Source of the DNA: Rhodococcus sp. 06-235-1A | Lineage (GTDB): Bacteria > Actinomycetota > Actinomycetes > Mycobacteriales > Mycobacteriaceae | DNA length: 64,000 nt | Assembly: GCF_002258785.1 (NCBI RefSeq) | Contig: NZ_NOYI01000011.1 | Coordinates: forward strand, 176,073-240,072 | Reading direction: 5' to 3' | In this document: piece after piece, positions 27,999 through 36,399 of the stretch | Numbering within the stretch: position 1 is the stretch's first letter | How the letters are laid out: each line of letters starts with the position of its first letter | Notes under the pieces: model-generated | Databases searched by the model: none | What the model was told of the DNA's origin: nothing | What the model saw: the letters and a program-made list of their open reading frames with translations, nothing else | Made by a program: the position numbers and the translations under genes

Positions 27999-29363
27999 AT
28001 GACCACCCCGATTCCGTTGGACGCGATCGAGCGTTTGTACAAGTCAGCCACCCAGAAGGTGTGGTTCCGACTCATCCCGGTGCTGATGTTCGCCTACGTG
28101 TTGAATTTCCTCGATCGAACGAACATCGCCCTGGCCAAGACGCGACTCGATGCCGACCTGGGAATCTCTGCCGCGGCGTTCGGCTTCGGCGCGGGCCTGT
28201 TCTTCATCGCCTATTGCGTTCTCGAGATACCCAGCAATCTGATGTTGCACAAATTTGGTGCGCGTCGATGGATCAGCCGCATCGTCATCTCCTGGGGTCT
28301 CATCTCGACCCTGACGCTTTTCGTACAAGGAGAAACCAGCTTTTACATCATGAGGTTCCTGCTCGGTGTCGCCGAAGCCGGCTTCTACCCCGGAATGCTT
28401 TTCTACTTCACGCTGTGGTTCGCAGCCCGAGACCGCGCCGTCGCTGTCGGAATGCTTCTCGTCGCCCCACAGATTGCCACCGTGTTCGGCAGCCCTCTCG
28501 GTGGTGCGATCATGACCCTCGATGGCGCGCTGGGTCTCTACGGCTGGCAGTGGCTGCTTCTGCTCGAAGGAATCCCCACTATTCTGTTCGGGTTCTTCCT
28601 GTGGTTCTACCTGCCCAACGGCCCCAAGGACGCTCGCTGGCTCACCGAAGACGAAAAGGAAGCACTCCTCGCCAAGACCACCGTCGTCGGTGAAGAAAAA
28701 CACTCTGTCCGACAGGCGCTCGGATCGGTGTTCTCCAGTGGTGTGCTGCTTTCGATCGCTGTCATCTATTTCGTCACCCAACTCTGCGTGTACGGCATCA
28801 CTTTTTTCATGCCGAGCATTGTCGAGGCCTCCGGAGTGTCGGGAACTCTCGCCATCGGTGCCATCTCCGGACTTCCTGCGGTCGGTGCGTTGATCGGTGT
28901 TCTGATCTACCCCAGACTCTTTCGTCAGTACGGCAACCCAATCCGCTTCGTCGCAGTGGCCATGGTCGGCGCGGCTATCTCGACCTTCGTCGCCGCAAAT
29001 TCCGGTCACGTGGTGAGTCTGATCGCGCTCGCAGTCATGCAGTTCTTCGTCACCGGTACGGCCCCGGTCCTCTGGTCGGTAGCCATGAGCCGAATAAGCG
29101 GTGTTCAGTCGGCTGCAGGCTTGGCCATGATCAACTCCATCGGGCTTCTCGGTGGATTCTTCGGGCCGAATCTGTTCGGCATCGCCGAGTCCCGGACAGG
29201 CGATCCTGCCTCCGCGATAGCACTCCTGACAATCGCAACCATCGTGGCGCTCGCTATCGTTGTTGTCCTGCGCCAATTACTCCGGAGAACCCCACCGGTG
29301 ACCACAGTGGCCGCCGTTGTCGCAGAAACGTCGAATACCGACACCACGACAGCCACCAACTAG
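27999..29363 (+). CDS. MFS transporter, anion:cation symporter type
   Basis: 454-residue permease with about 12 membrane helices. The ATG at 27999 is preceded by GAGAGG. Family marks: FAYVLNFLDRTNIALAKTRL in helix 1, FIAYCVLEIPSNLMLHKFGA, and GVAEAGFYPGMLFYFTLWF. These are typical of the ACS/phthalate-tartrate-glucarate permease group, which imports organic acids. The divergent cupin protein may act on the same compound. Confidence 0.9.
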   Translation: MTTPIPLDAIERLYKSATQKVWFRLIPVLMFAYVLNFLDRTNIALAKTRLDADLGISAAAFGFGAGLFFIAYCVLEIPSNLMLHKFGARRWISRIVISWGLISTLTLFVQGETSFYIMRFLLGVAEAGFYPGMLFYFTLWFAARDRAVAVGMLLVAPQIATVFGSPLGGAIMTLDGALGLYGWQWLLLLEGIPTILFGFFLWFYLPNGPKDARWLTEDEKEALLAKTTVVGEEKHSVRQALGSVFSSGVLLSIAVIYFVTQLCVYGITFFMPSIVEASGVSGTLAIGAISGLPAVGALIGVLIYPRLFRQYGNPIRFVAVAMVGAAISTFVAANSGHVVSLIALAVMQFFVTGTAPVLWSVAMSRISGVQSAAGLAMINSIGLLGGFFGPNLFGIAESRTGDPASAIALLTIATIVALAIVVVLRQLLRRTPPVTTVAAVVAETSNTDTTTATN

Positions 29364-29462
29364 TCATGTCTTCACTTTGGCTCTGCATCGAAAAGACTCG
29401 GAGCAGGGCCGAAGTGCTGTTTCGTACGGGCCAGCTCGTCGAAAGTCGGAGGAGAACAACAG

Positions 29463-29811
29463 GTGTCAGGATGTGTTCGTGTTGGTGGTCTTCAGGTTGC
29501 CAAGGTGCTGTACGACTTCGTGCAGAACGAAGCACTTCCGGGCACCGGCGTAGATCCCGAGAAGTTCTGGAGTGGTGCCGAATCGGTCATCACCGATCTG
29601 GCTCCGAAGAACAAGACTCTCGTCGGAGTGCGCGATGAAATCCAGGGCAAGGTCGACGCCTGGCACGGTGAGCACGCCGGACCGGATTACGACAAGGCCG
29701 AGTACAAGGCGTTCTAGCGACGTGATCTTCCAGGGCACCAGCCAGCCCAACGGGTACACCGAACCGATCCTGCACCGCCGCCGCCGCGAGTACAAAGCAG
29801 CCAAGAACTGA
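29463..29811 (+). pseudogene. glcB: Malate synthase G reduced to its two ends
   Basis: A GTG with ribosome site GGAGGAG starts a perfect malate synthase G N-terminus: [27 protein letters not shown], and [11 protein letters not shown] to YKAF. After a TAG at 29715-29717 another frame immediately reads [19 protein letters not shown] then [12 protein letters not shown] and a stop. That is the conserved C-terminus of the same enzyme (mycobacterial GlcB ends [18 protein letters not shown]...). About 600 internal codons, including the catalytic barrel, have been deleted. The gene cannot make an active enzyme. Confidence 0.85.
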
Positions 29812-29852
29812 CACTGCTTCGGTTTCTCGATAAAGCCGACTTTCGAGGCAGT

Positions 29853-30074
29853 TCAGCGGCCTTTCTTGATGGACTCGAAGACCTTGGGGTCGACGAGGGT
29901 GGAGACGTCGCCGAGTTCGCGTCCTTCGGCGACGTCGCGGAGCAGGCGTCGCATGATCCTGCCGGAGCGAGTCTTCGGAAGCTCGGGGACGATGGAGATC
30001 TCGTGCGGACGTGCGATCGGCGAGATCTCGGTTGAGACCTGGGCTTTGAGTTCCTTGATCCTGACAGAAGTAGC
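29853..30074 (-). pseudogene. acs: C-terminal remnant of acetyl-CoA synthetase
   Basis: The minus strand reads IKELKAQVSTEISPIARPHE, ISIVPELPKTRSGRIMRRLL and RDVAEGRELGDVSTLVDP, the last 70 residues of acetyl-CoA synthetase. The usual catalytic Lys of PKTRSGK is Arg here. Nothing upstream belongs to the enzyme; the sequence changes abruptly near 30080. An isolated tail, not functional. Confidence 0.8.
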
Positions 30075-30111
30075 GCTCCCGTCCATTCACCGACTTTTTC
30101 TCTGCTGGTGC

Positions 30112-30360
30112 AGACGCGCTGGGATGGGGGACGCGCTGGGATGGGGAGTGCGACGAACGCTGCGATCAATGCTGCGACGGAAACGATGACTGAGAAAGTA
30201 GGCGGCGGGTACGCCGCTGAATTGAACAAGCAGTCTCGCGATGGGGTAACCGATTCCGATGCCGACGGTGGAGGCCACCGAGAGCATCGCAGTGGTCCCG
30301 GGGGCGCGGTCGCATAGATGCTGACGGGCGGTGGCCATCATCAAAGCGGTCAGCTCGAGC
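30112..30360 (-). pseudogene. MFS transporter remnant
   Basis: The minus strand reads MMATARQHLCDRAPGTTAML, SVASTVGIGIGYPIARLLVQ and FSGVPAAY, an MFS helix pair. A frame change near 30195 leads to VIVSVAALIAAFVALPIPAR, the next hydrophobic segment. Both ends of the transporter are missing. It abuts the acetyl-CoA synthetase tail and the IclR stop. Confidence 0.6.
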
Positions 30361-31146
30361 TTACTGCCTGCTGAGCCGGCCAAGCTTTTTTGCGAGGACC
30401 GCTGCGGCGTCTTTCAGGTAAGGAAGAAAGTTGACTGCAGAGACTTCCTTGCATGTGGGAGTCAGTAACGACAGCGCAAGGTTCACTTCCATCCGGGGGA
30501 CATTGACGAGCACCGACAACGAAGTCTGTCCCGGTCGAAGCTCTCCGGCTGCAATGGAGAAACCTTTATCCCGAGCTTCGTCGACCATGGTCCGAAGTTT
30601 CTCCGAATCGTAAACTGGCGTCGGGGTACCAGTGTAAGAATTGCAACTTACCCGCGCCGCGCACGTTTCGTCCAGCTCTTTGAATGCCCCCGATAGCTGC
30701 GGTTCAGCGAGCCCCGACAGCAATATTCTCCCTGCACTGCTGGGCGGTAGCGGTACCTCCTCTCCCGGCTGTACCAGGTAGATGGATGGAGTGGAACCCC
30801 ATGCCCTATCTACGCAAACGATCTTGCTCTGATGAAGAGTCGTCAGCGCAACAGCCTGATGAAGGCCTTGCGCCAGAGCAGAGACTAGAGGGCGGGATTC
30901 CTGCCGGATCGAGCGCTCCCAATCACTGACGGATCCAAGCATCCACATCTTAGGTCCTACGCGATACCGTCCGTCCGCTGTTTTATCGAGACCGCCCCAA
31001 GACACCAGGTCTTTCAGGTACCTGTGTGCGGTGGGCCGAGGCAAGCCTGTGAGTTCACTGACTGCAGATAAGGTCAACGAGTCCGTCGACCGTAAAAATA
31101 GATCGAGGATCGCGAATGTTCTTGCTGTTCCAGATGTCTCGGTCAT
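30361..31146 (-). CDS. IclR-family transcriptional regulator
   Basis: 261 residues from ATG 31146 (MTETSGTART). An N-terminal winged HTH: LTLSAVSELTGLPRPTAHRY, with the wing DGRYRVGPKMWMLGS. The C-terminal IclR effector domain includes VALTTLHQSKIVCVDRAWG, PPSSAGRILLSGL and GFSIAAGELRPGQTSLSV. IclR proteins commonly control aromatic and acid catabolism. It is upstream of, and on the same strand as, the flavin monooxygenase at 31420, so it may regulate the catabolic genes to its right. Confidence 0.9.
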   Translation of the reverse strand: MTETSGTARTFAILDLFLRSTDSLTLSAVSELTGLPRPTAHRYLKDLVSWGGLDKTADGRYRVGPKMWMLGSVSDWERSIRQESRPLVSALAQGLHQAVALTTLHQSKIVCVDRAWGSTPSIYLVQPGEEVPLPPSSAGRILLSGLAEPQLSGAFKELDETCAARVSCNSYTGTPTPVYDSEKLRTMVDEARDKGFSIAAGELRPGQTSLSVLVNVPRMEVNLALSLLTPTCKEVSAVNFLPYLKDAAAVLAKKLGRLSRQ

Positions 31147-31375
31147 GCTTCGTCTCCCACCACTTCTATACATCCGGGCATGCGCAGTTCATGCGAGCCC
31201 TGTTGTGTAGACAGTGAACACGAAACATTGATCGTTTGCACGCGGATCTGCACTCGAACTGTTATGCCACCCCGGAGTTCTGGGGGGCAGCGACTCGTTC
31301 AAACGTCGTCGAGTTCGGTGGATCTCGACATGATCATGCTGCCCAAGTCGAGCGTCCAAATTCTTCAGGCTTCGC

Positions 31376-31400
31376 TGACGTGACGTGACGTGACGTGACG
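31376..31400. repeat. Five tandem copies of TGACG
   Basis: A 25-base run of the five-base unit TGACG, 19 bases before the end of the monooxygenase gene, in the space between the monooxygenase stop and the IclR start. It reads as a simple slippage repeat; TGACG/CGTCA half-sites could also bind a regulator. Confidence 0.7.
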
Positions 31401-31419
31401 GACCGCTGCGTCAAATCAA

Positions 31420-32493
31420 CTACGCAGGGGTCCTGCTGCTTGGAACGGATAGGTAGGACTGGAGATGCGCTTTCAGCGCGGGAATGACTTCTTGTGAGTA
31501 CAGCTCGAGATTACGCAGCGATGCTGCGAAATCCATGTCCCCGAAATAGATCATCGGTTCCAAGTAGTTGAACATTCCGGACGAGAACTGAATCAGAAGT
31601 TGCTCGATGACCGAATCAACCGTTCCGACTACTGCATTGCCCGATTTGAGGCCGAACACCGGGTCTGCGAAGTTGTCGACCCGGTGATCGTCGTTTTCGT
31701 GCCACCGAAGGACGACATGTTCTCGGAACCGAGTCTGATGGCGCATGAACAGTGCATTGGCTTCCTCCTCGGTCCCCGCGATAACGAGTGTCGGATTGAT
31801 ACCGACCCTGGGCACAGTGTCTGACGATGCATTGAGTGCGAGTTCGGTGTCCCGTGATTTCCATGCCGACCAATATGTTTCGGCACCTTTGAGAAATTCG
31901 CCGTCGTTCCAACGTCCGACGAAATTGACTGCATTGCTTCCCGCCCATTCAGCGGTCGCAATGTTACTCGACGCGTACCACAGTGGAGGATAGGGACGCT
32001 GCCGGGGCAGCATAGGCAGCTCGACGTCGATGTCTCGAAGGTGGGGGCCACGATGGTTGAAGCGGCCTGTGGTGAACGCAGTGGTGATCGCAGCGAGAGT
32101 CTCGACGTAGACCGGCAGTGATATATCCGGATCGACACCCAGATACTTGAGTTCATACGGCGACACCCCCCGTCCGACTCCGAAGTCGAGGCGACCATGA
32201 GATAGCTGGTCGATCACGGCGAGCTCCTCTGCAAGCCGGACGGGATCGTAGGCGGGAAGCACATACACCAGCGCCCCTATCCGCATCCGCGTAGTTCTCT
32301 GCGTCAGCGCCGAGAGGAATATGTTCGGCGACGGACAAACCGACAAGGGCGTGCCGTGGTGTTCGGTGACGTGATAGCGGTCGATACCCAAACGTTCCGC
32401 CTCTACCGCAAGTTTCAGGCGATCGTCGAGCACAGCCTCTGGGGTGCCGGTACCCAGATCGAACGAGTCGAAGATTCCGAATTCGATGTCCAT
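31420..32493 (-). CDS. Luciferase-like flavin-dependent monooxygenase (LLM class)
   Basis: 357-residue oxygenase predicted to use reduced FMN supplied by a partner reductase. The ATG at 32493 follows AAAGGA. Motifs: EFGIFDSFDLGTG at the start, DRYHVTEHHGTPLSVCPSPN, VYVLPAYDPVRLAEELAVID and LDFGVGRGVSPYELKYLGVD, all LLM-family hallmarks. It is divergent from a flavin reductase gene at 32750, making a two-component system. The substrate is unknown; proximity suggests a link to the aromatic cluster. Confidence 0.88.
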   Translation of the reverse strand: MDIEFGIFDSFDLGTGTPEAVLDDRLKLAVEAERLGIDRYHVTEHHGTPLSVCPSPNIFLSALTQRTTRMRIGALVYVLPAYDPVRLAEELAVIDQLSHGRLDFGVGRGVSPYELKYLGVDPDISLPVYVETLAAITTAFTTGRFNHRGPHLRDIDVELPMLPRQRPYPPLWYASSNIATAEWAGSNAVNFVGRWNDGEFLKGAETYWSAWKSRDTELALNASSDTVPRVGINPTLVIAGTEEEANALFMRHQTRFREHVVLRWHENDDHRVDNFADPVFGLKSGNAVVGTVDSVIEQLLIQFSSGMFNYLEPMIYFGDMDFAASLRNLELYSQEVIPALKAHLQSYLSVPSSRTPA

Positions 32494-32749
32494 GTAAATC
32501 CTTTCGTGTGGCCTTGAATAGTCCTGTTCAGCTGCGGTCGACACAACGCGAGTTTCAGTGGGCGAAATTCAGGCGTTACAGCGGAGCGTATTGAGGTAGA
32601 CAACAACCCTGCGACGTGTGAACGCGGCCGGATACGGCGCGCAACACGAAACCCGTTCCGGCGAGGAGCTGAAACCAGTTGGGTCGCAGTCGAAAGCCGC
32701 ATCTCGACGCTTGACAATCCAATACGAACAGAAATCGGGGAATCCCCAC

Positions 32750-33256
32750 ATGGCTGACACCATTACCAAGATCGATCCGAAGCGGTCCTTCCGAACCGCC
32801 ATGAGCAACTATGCGACCGGCGTTGCGCTGATCACCGCTGGCGGTCCTGGCCAGGACTGCGGGTTCGCGGTGAACTCGCTGACGTCGGTGTCACTCTCGC
32901 CGACGATGTTGCTGTTCTGTCCCGCGCGATCGAGCTCGTCGTGGGCCACCATTGCGAGCATAGGCAGTTTCTGCGTGTCGCTGTTGGCCGCTGACCAAGA
33001 ACGTGTTGCCCGAACGTTCTCTGCTCGATGCGACGATCGATTCGCCTGTTCTACGTGGACGAGAACTCCGATGGGGCACCCGGCACTTGCGGATGGTCTG
33101 GCCTGGATCGAATGCTCAGTGCGTTCCGTTCATATCGCTGGCGATCACGATGTAGTCATCGCCGAGGCCACTGCATGGCATTGCGATCTCGGAGATTCGG
33201 ATCCACTCATCTTTTTTGCCGGGCAGTACAGACAGATACACGCCGATCAACGTTAG
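32750..33256 (+). CDS. Flavin reductase (FMN-binding, HpaC/styrene monooxygenase reductase type)
   Basis: 168 residues from ATG 32750. Motifs: FRTAMSNYATGVALITAGGP, FAVNSLTSVSLSPTMLLFCP, FCVSLLAADQERVARTFSAR, and an end IFFAGQYRQIHAD. These are the usual FMN-binding split-barrel segments. It reduces free FMN or FAD with NAD(P)H and should feed the divergent LLM monooxygenase. Longer in-frame starts back to 32618 are not needed. Confidence 0.9.
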   Translation: MADTITKIDPKRSFRTAMSNYATGVALITAGGPGQDCGFAVNSLTSVSLSPTMLLFCPARSSSSWATIASIGSFCVSLLAADQERVARTFSARCDDRFACSTWTRTPMGHPALADGLAWIECSVRSVHIAGDHDVVIAEATAWHCDLGDSDPLIFFAGQYRQIHADQR

Positions 33257-33564
33257 ACAACGAAAATGCAGGTGATGGAGCTCGTCAAGTGCCGGCATAG
33301 CCGCGTGTTGAGTGGTCTGAGCTGGAGACGCTCGACGAGTGGGTATGGACACGAGCCGCGCAGCCGGCATGGCATTTGACACCCATTGCCTCGCTCCTCG
33401 CGGTCTCTACGGCGAAGTACTCGCTGCGTCCGACTGTCCCACATCGGGCAAGTCGCCAGAATGCGACGCACTGTGAAAGAACGAAGGCTAAGGAGTCCTT
33501 CGAGTTCGCCTATCTCGAAGAAGACCTCGACATGATGCTTCCCTTCCCACAATGATAAGCGGAA
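33257..33564. other. Region without a supported gene
   Basis: About 300 bases after the flavin reductase. One plus-strand frame reads LETLDEWVWTRAAQPAWHL and later KESFEFAYLEEDLDMMLPF, protein-like but unrecognised and interrupted. It may be the remnant of a gene cut by the ISAs1-type insertion that follows. Confidence 0.35.
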
Positions 33565-33785
33565 TGGATGCCCGCGCATCGAGGCATCGAGAACAAGATC
33601 CGCTACGTCCGCGATGTCACGTTCGGCGGCGACGCATCACGTGTCCGTACCGGGTCCGGAACGGGCGACTTGCGGAACTCGCGACCGGGCTCCTACGTGC
33701 CCATGATCACACCAGCATCGCTGACGCTACCCGGCACCTCGGACGACAACCCTATCGTCCGATAGATCTACTTCTTACCAGCGGA
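33565..33785 (+). pseudogene. C-terminal remnant of an ISAs1-family transposase
   Basis: Reads HRGIENKIRYVRDVTFGGDA and SRVRTGSG in one frame, then, after a shift near 33660, LAELATGLLRAHDHTSIADA and TRHLGRQPYRPIDLLLTS. ISAs1 transposases end RGHWxIENxLHxVRDVTFxED, RVRTG, LRNLAIGLLR, TNIAxAxRxxxRxPxRPLxLL; the match is residue by residue. The N-terminal three quarters, including the catalytic core, are absent. It marks a past insertion between the monooxygenase pair and the regulator of the next cluster. Confidence 0.7.
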
Positions 33786-33934
33786 AAGGCAGACTTCACC
33801 ATGACCTCGGGGGTATGTCCTGGTCTGATTCGCAACTTCGCAGACCTAAATCTCCGTGCAGTCAGCGATCGCGGTGCCACAATGGAGACGGATCAGGGAC
33901 GTCCGAACCGCAGCTCGGATGAGGAGGTGCTTGT

Positions 33935-34699
33935 ATGAGCGAACCGGACGGTCCCACAGACTCAGGCTCGAGGACCGCCAAGAAGTCCTTCGAGAACGAA
34001 ACCATCCACGCTGCCCTCGCCGAGGTTGCTGTCCGCGGGGCACTGTTACGGGAATGCATTCCGATGTTTGAACAATATCGCGATGAGTCCATCGAGACGG
34101 CAATTGATGCTGGAGCTACCTGGACGCAACTCGCGAAAGCCCTCGGTGTGACACCTCAAGCGGTACACAAGAGATTTGGCGCTCGTGGGGCAACGACTTT
34201 GAAATCGAAGCCATTGTCGCGCCTCATCGACCGGTCCAGTGGCGCACACCCTCACGGTATCTCACACTTGGTAATGGTGCGTCTGGGCAGGCTTGCTGAA
34301 CTGACAAATCGAGCTACAGACAATGGCATTGGCGTTCCGTACGGCCTCAGGCGTACAGAATTGCGCATCCTTCGTGTTCTCGACTCTCAATCCGAATCGC
34401 AGGGAGTTGCCGAGCTAGGAAGGCTGTGTGGCGTAGATAAGGCCAGCGTCAGCCGCGCTGTGCACCAATTGCTCACCCGTGGTTTGATCGATCGAACTGT
34501 GGACTCGGCCGAAAGCGCTGCACACTTCTGCCTGTCGCCGGCCGGTACTCGTCTCACTGGAGAGATGGCACCCCTCGCGCTCGCCCGCCAAGAGATCGTA
34601 CTGGGACCTCTGCCGGCCGCAGGAGTCAACGCGATCCTCGACGTACTCAGCTCGAATCTGGAGAAGCTGCTCGACTCCACAATCCCTGATGGACTGTGA
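33935..34699 (+). CDS. Two-HTH regulator: N-terminal sigma-like HTH fused to a MarR domain
   Basis: 254 residues. Residues 1-95 contain a first HTH, GATWTQLAKALGVTPQAVHK (about 58-78), of the Trp-containing kind found in small actinobacterial proteins. Residues 100-250 are a MarR domain: YGLRRTELRILRVLDSQSES, GVAELGRLCGVDKASVSRAV and HQLLTRGLIDRTVDSAESAA. MarR proteins alone are about 150 residues, so the fusion is unusual. The gene stops inside a CRP-like box 200 bases before the oxygenase operon on the same strand, so it is the likely local regulator. Confidence 0.8.
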   Translation: MSEPDGPTDSGSRTAKKSFENETIHAALAEVAVRGALLRECIPMFEQYRDESIETAIDAGATWTQLAKALGVTPQAVHKRFGARGATTLKSKPLSRLIDRSSGAHPHGISHLVMVRLGRLAELTNRATDNGIGVPYGLRRTELRILRVLDSQSESQGVAELGRLCGVDKASVSRAVHQLLTRGLIDRTVDSAESAAHFCLSPAGTRLTGEMAPLALARQEIVLGPLPAAGVNAILDVLSSNLEKLLDSTIPDGL

Positions 34700-34710
34700 T
34701 GTAAATCACT
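34695..34710. promoter_or_regulatory. CRP/FNR-like box 1 (one mismatch)
   Basis: TGTGATGTAAATCACT fits TGTGA-N6-TCACA except for the last base. It overlaps the stop codon of the MarR-type gene and lies 193 bases before the first oxygenase ATG. Its centre is 30 bases, about three helical turns, from box 2. Confidence 0.5.
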
Positions 34711-34724
34711 TTGTGAACTTTTGT

Positions 34725-34740
34725 TGTGAACGACATCACA
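34725..34740. promoter_or_regulatory. CRP/FNR-like box 2 (perfect)
   Basis: TGTGAACGACATCACA matches TGTGA-N6-TCACA exactly, the consensus bound by enteric CRP and by mycobacterial cAMP receptor protein. It lies 163 bases before the start of the carotenoid-oxygenase operon. Confidence 0.6.
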
Positions 34741-34902
34741 TTCCATCGCTCGGCCTGGAGGCACGCGGGCGCTGTATCAACCTGGGTTGAAACCGCACCT
34801 CGATGGCTCTGCAGCGGCGCTCCAGCTGATTGACGCAGGGCCTGAGCGTGCGGTCCCATCATTCGACCCCTTCATTTTCGGGCTACGCCTAAGGAGCACG
34901 CC

Positions 34903-36381
34903 ATGGTTTCCGCCGAGACCCGTACGCATAACGGCACCGACACCGCATCGTCCTCTTCCGACCATCGTCAGGGTTTCGCATCAATGGAAGACGAAGTTCG
35001 CGTGGACAGCATTCCGGTGCACGGTGATATTCCCGAGTGGTTGACCGGTCGACTGATTCGGGTAACCCCCGCACTGCTCGATTACCAGAGTAAATCGGGG
35101 GTCAAGACCATGGGGCACTGGTTCGACGGGCTTTCGATGTTGAACTGCTTCAGCTTCCAAGGCGGACGCGTGTCGTACGCCAGCAAATTCTTGGAGACGA
35201 ACGTGTACAAGCGCACACGTCAAGACAAAGAACTGCATCGCTCAATGTCGATGGGTACGGATCCCTGTCGGACGCTGGGTAAGCGGATCATGTCTTTGTT
35301 CGTCGAAAACGACAATAGTGATAATCCAAACATCAACGTCACTCGGATGGGCGAGCGTTACTTCGCCTTGACGGAAACTCCGATTCCAATGGAATTCGAT
35401 CCGGAAACATTAGGAACCCTCGGGCCCATGAAGTTCGAGGAGGACGTCAGTGGACAATACGGTCCGATCTCTCATGCACATTACGATCGTGAATCGGGAG
35501 ACATGATCGCTACCCTTACTCAGGTAGGGCTCAAATCGACGTACAATATCCACAAATGGGGTCCGAACAGTACGAAGCGAGAGCTGATTGCCTCGGTGCC
35601 CACCGGCGGCACCGCAAGCTACATGCACAGCTTTGCCGTCACGGAAAACTACGTAGTTCTCACCGCGCAACCTCTGAGTATGAACCTTGCCAAGTTCATA
35701 CGTACAGGTAAAGGCGTCGAATCGCTTTCGTGGGATTCAGGCGGCGTCACTGATTTCATCGTCGTCAACCGACACGACGGAGAGCTGATCGGCCGATTCG
35801 AAGCTGAACCGTTCTTCTTCTTCCATCATTGCAACGCGTACGAGAGTGGAAGCGAGATACACGTCGACGTAGTAGCAATGAATGATCCTGCATCGATATG
35901 GTCGTTGCAGATCGACAAGCTTCGAGACCCCCACCACAACCCCCGCTTCCATGGAGAACTGCGTCGATACACAGTTTCGCTCGACAAACCAAACGTAACG
36001 GTGAAATCCCTCTCCGCGTCCCTTTGCGAGTTTCCTCGGATCAATTACGCGCACTGTAACGGACTGGAGTACAGCTACGCCTTCGCGACCGCATACGAAA
36101 CGCCGAACAGTAAATGGTTCGACCAGCTGGTGAAAATTGACGTCACCTCCGGGAATGACAAGGTTTGGTCCGAGGCAGCATGCTTCCCAGGGGAGCCCGT
36201 CTACGTTGCTCGCCCAGGTGCGACAGCAGAAGACGACGGTGTAATTCTCTCAGTTGTATTGGACACACGCATCGAAACGTCGTATCTGCTGGTACTCGAC
36301 GCACACACATTCACCGAGATCGCGCGCGCGCAAGCACCGCACCATATCGGATTCAACTTCCACGGCGATTACTTCGCCTGA
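34903..36381 (+). CDS. Carotenoid/lignostilbene-type oxygenase 1
   Basis: 492-residue non-haem iron enzyme, predicted to cleave a C=C double bond with O2 to two carbonyls. The ATG at 34903 follows AAGGAG. All four iron His of the seven-blade propeller are visible: H191 (or H193) in SHAHYD, H242 in YMHSFAV, H308/H309 in FFHHCNAYE and H487 in FNFHGDYF. GHWFDGLSMLNCFSFQGGRV and PRINYAHCNGLEYSYAF support the family. The next gene encodes a different member, only 18 bases away. Which alkene is cleaved cannot be read from sequence; aromatic ring-cleavage genes downstream favour a phenylpropene or stilbene-like substrate. Confidence 0.9.
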   Translation: MVSAETRTHNGTDTASSSSDHRQGFASMEDEVRVDSIPVHGDIPEWLTGRLIRVTPALLDYQSKSGVKTMGHWFDGLSMLNCFSFQGGRVSYASKFLETNVYKRTRQDKELHRSMSMGTDPCRTLGKRIMSLFVENDNSDNPNINVTRMGERYFALTETPIPMEFDPETLGTLGPMKFEEDVSGQYGPISHAHYDRESGDMIATLTQVGLKSTYNIHKWGPNSTKRELIASVPTGGTASYMHSFAVTENYVVLTAQPLSMNLAKFIRTGKGVESLSWDSGGVTDFIVVNRHDGELIGRFEAEPFFFFHHCNAYESGSEIHVDVVAMNDPASIWSLQIDKLRDPHHNPRFHGELRRYTVSLDKPNVTVKSLSASLCEFPRINYAHCNGLEYSYAFATAYETPNSKWFDQLVKIDVTSGNDKVWSEAACFPGEPVYVARPGATAEDDGVILSVVLDTRIETSYLLVLDAHTFTEIARAQAPHHIGFNFHGDYFA

Positions 36382-36399
36382 CGGTCCAGGAGCTGCACG

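Noticed and set aside
28044..29276. 410-residue minus-strand frame opposite the MFS transporter
   Set aside because: Acidic, low-complexity antisense frame in GC-rich codons; the plus strand encodes a clear transporter.
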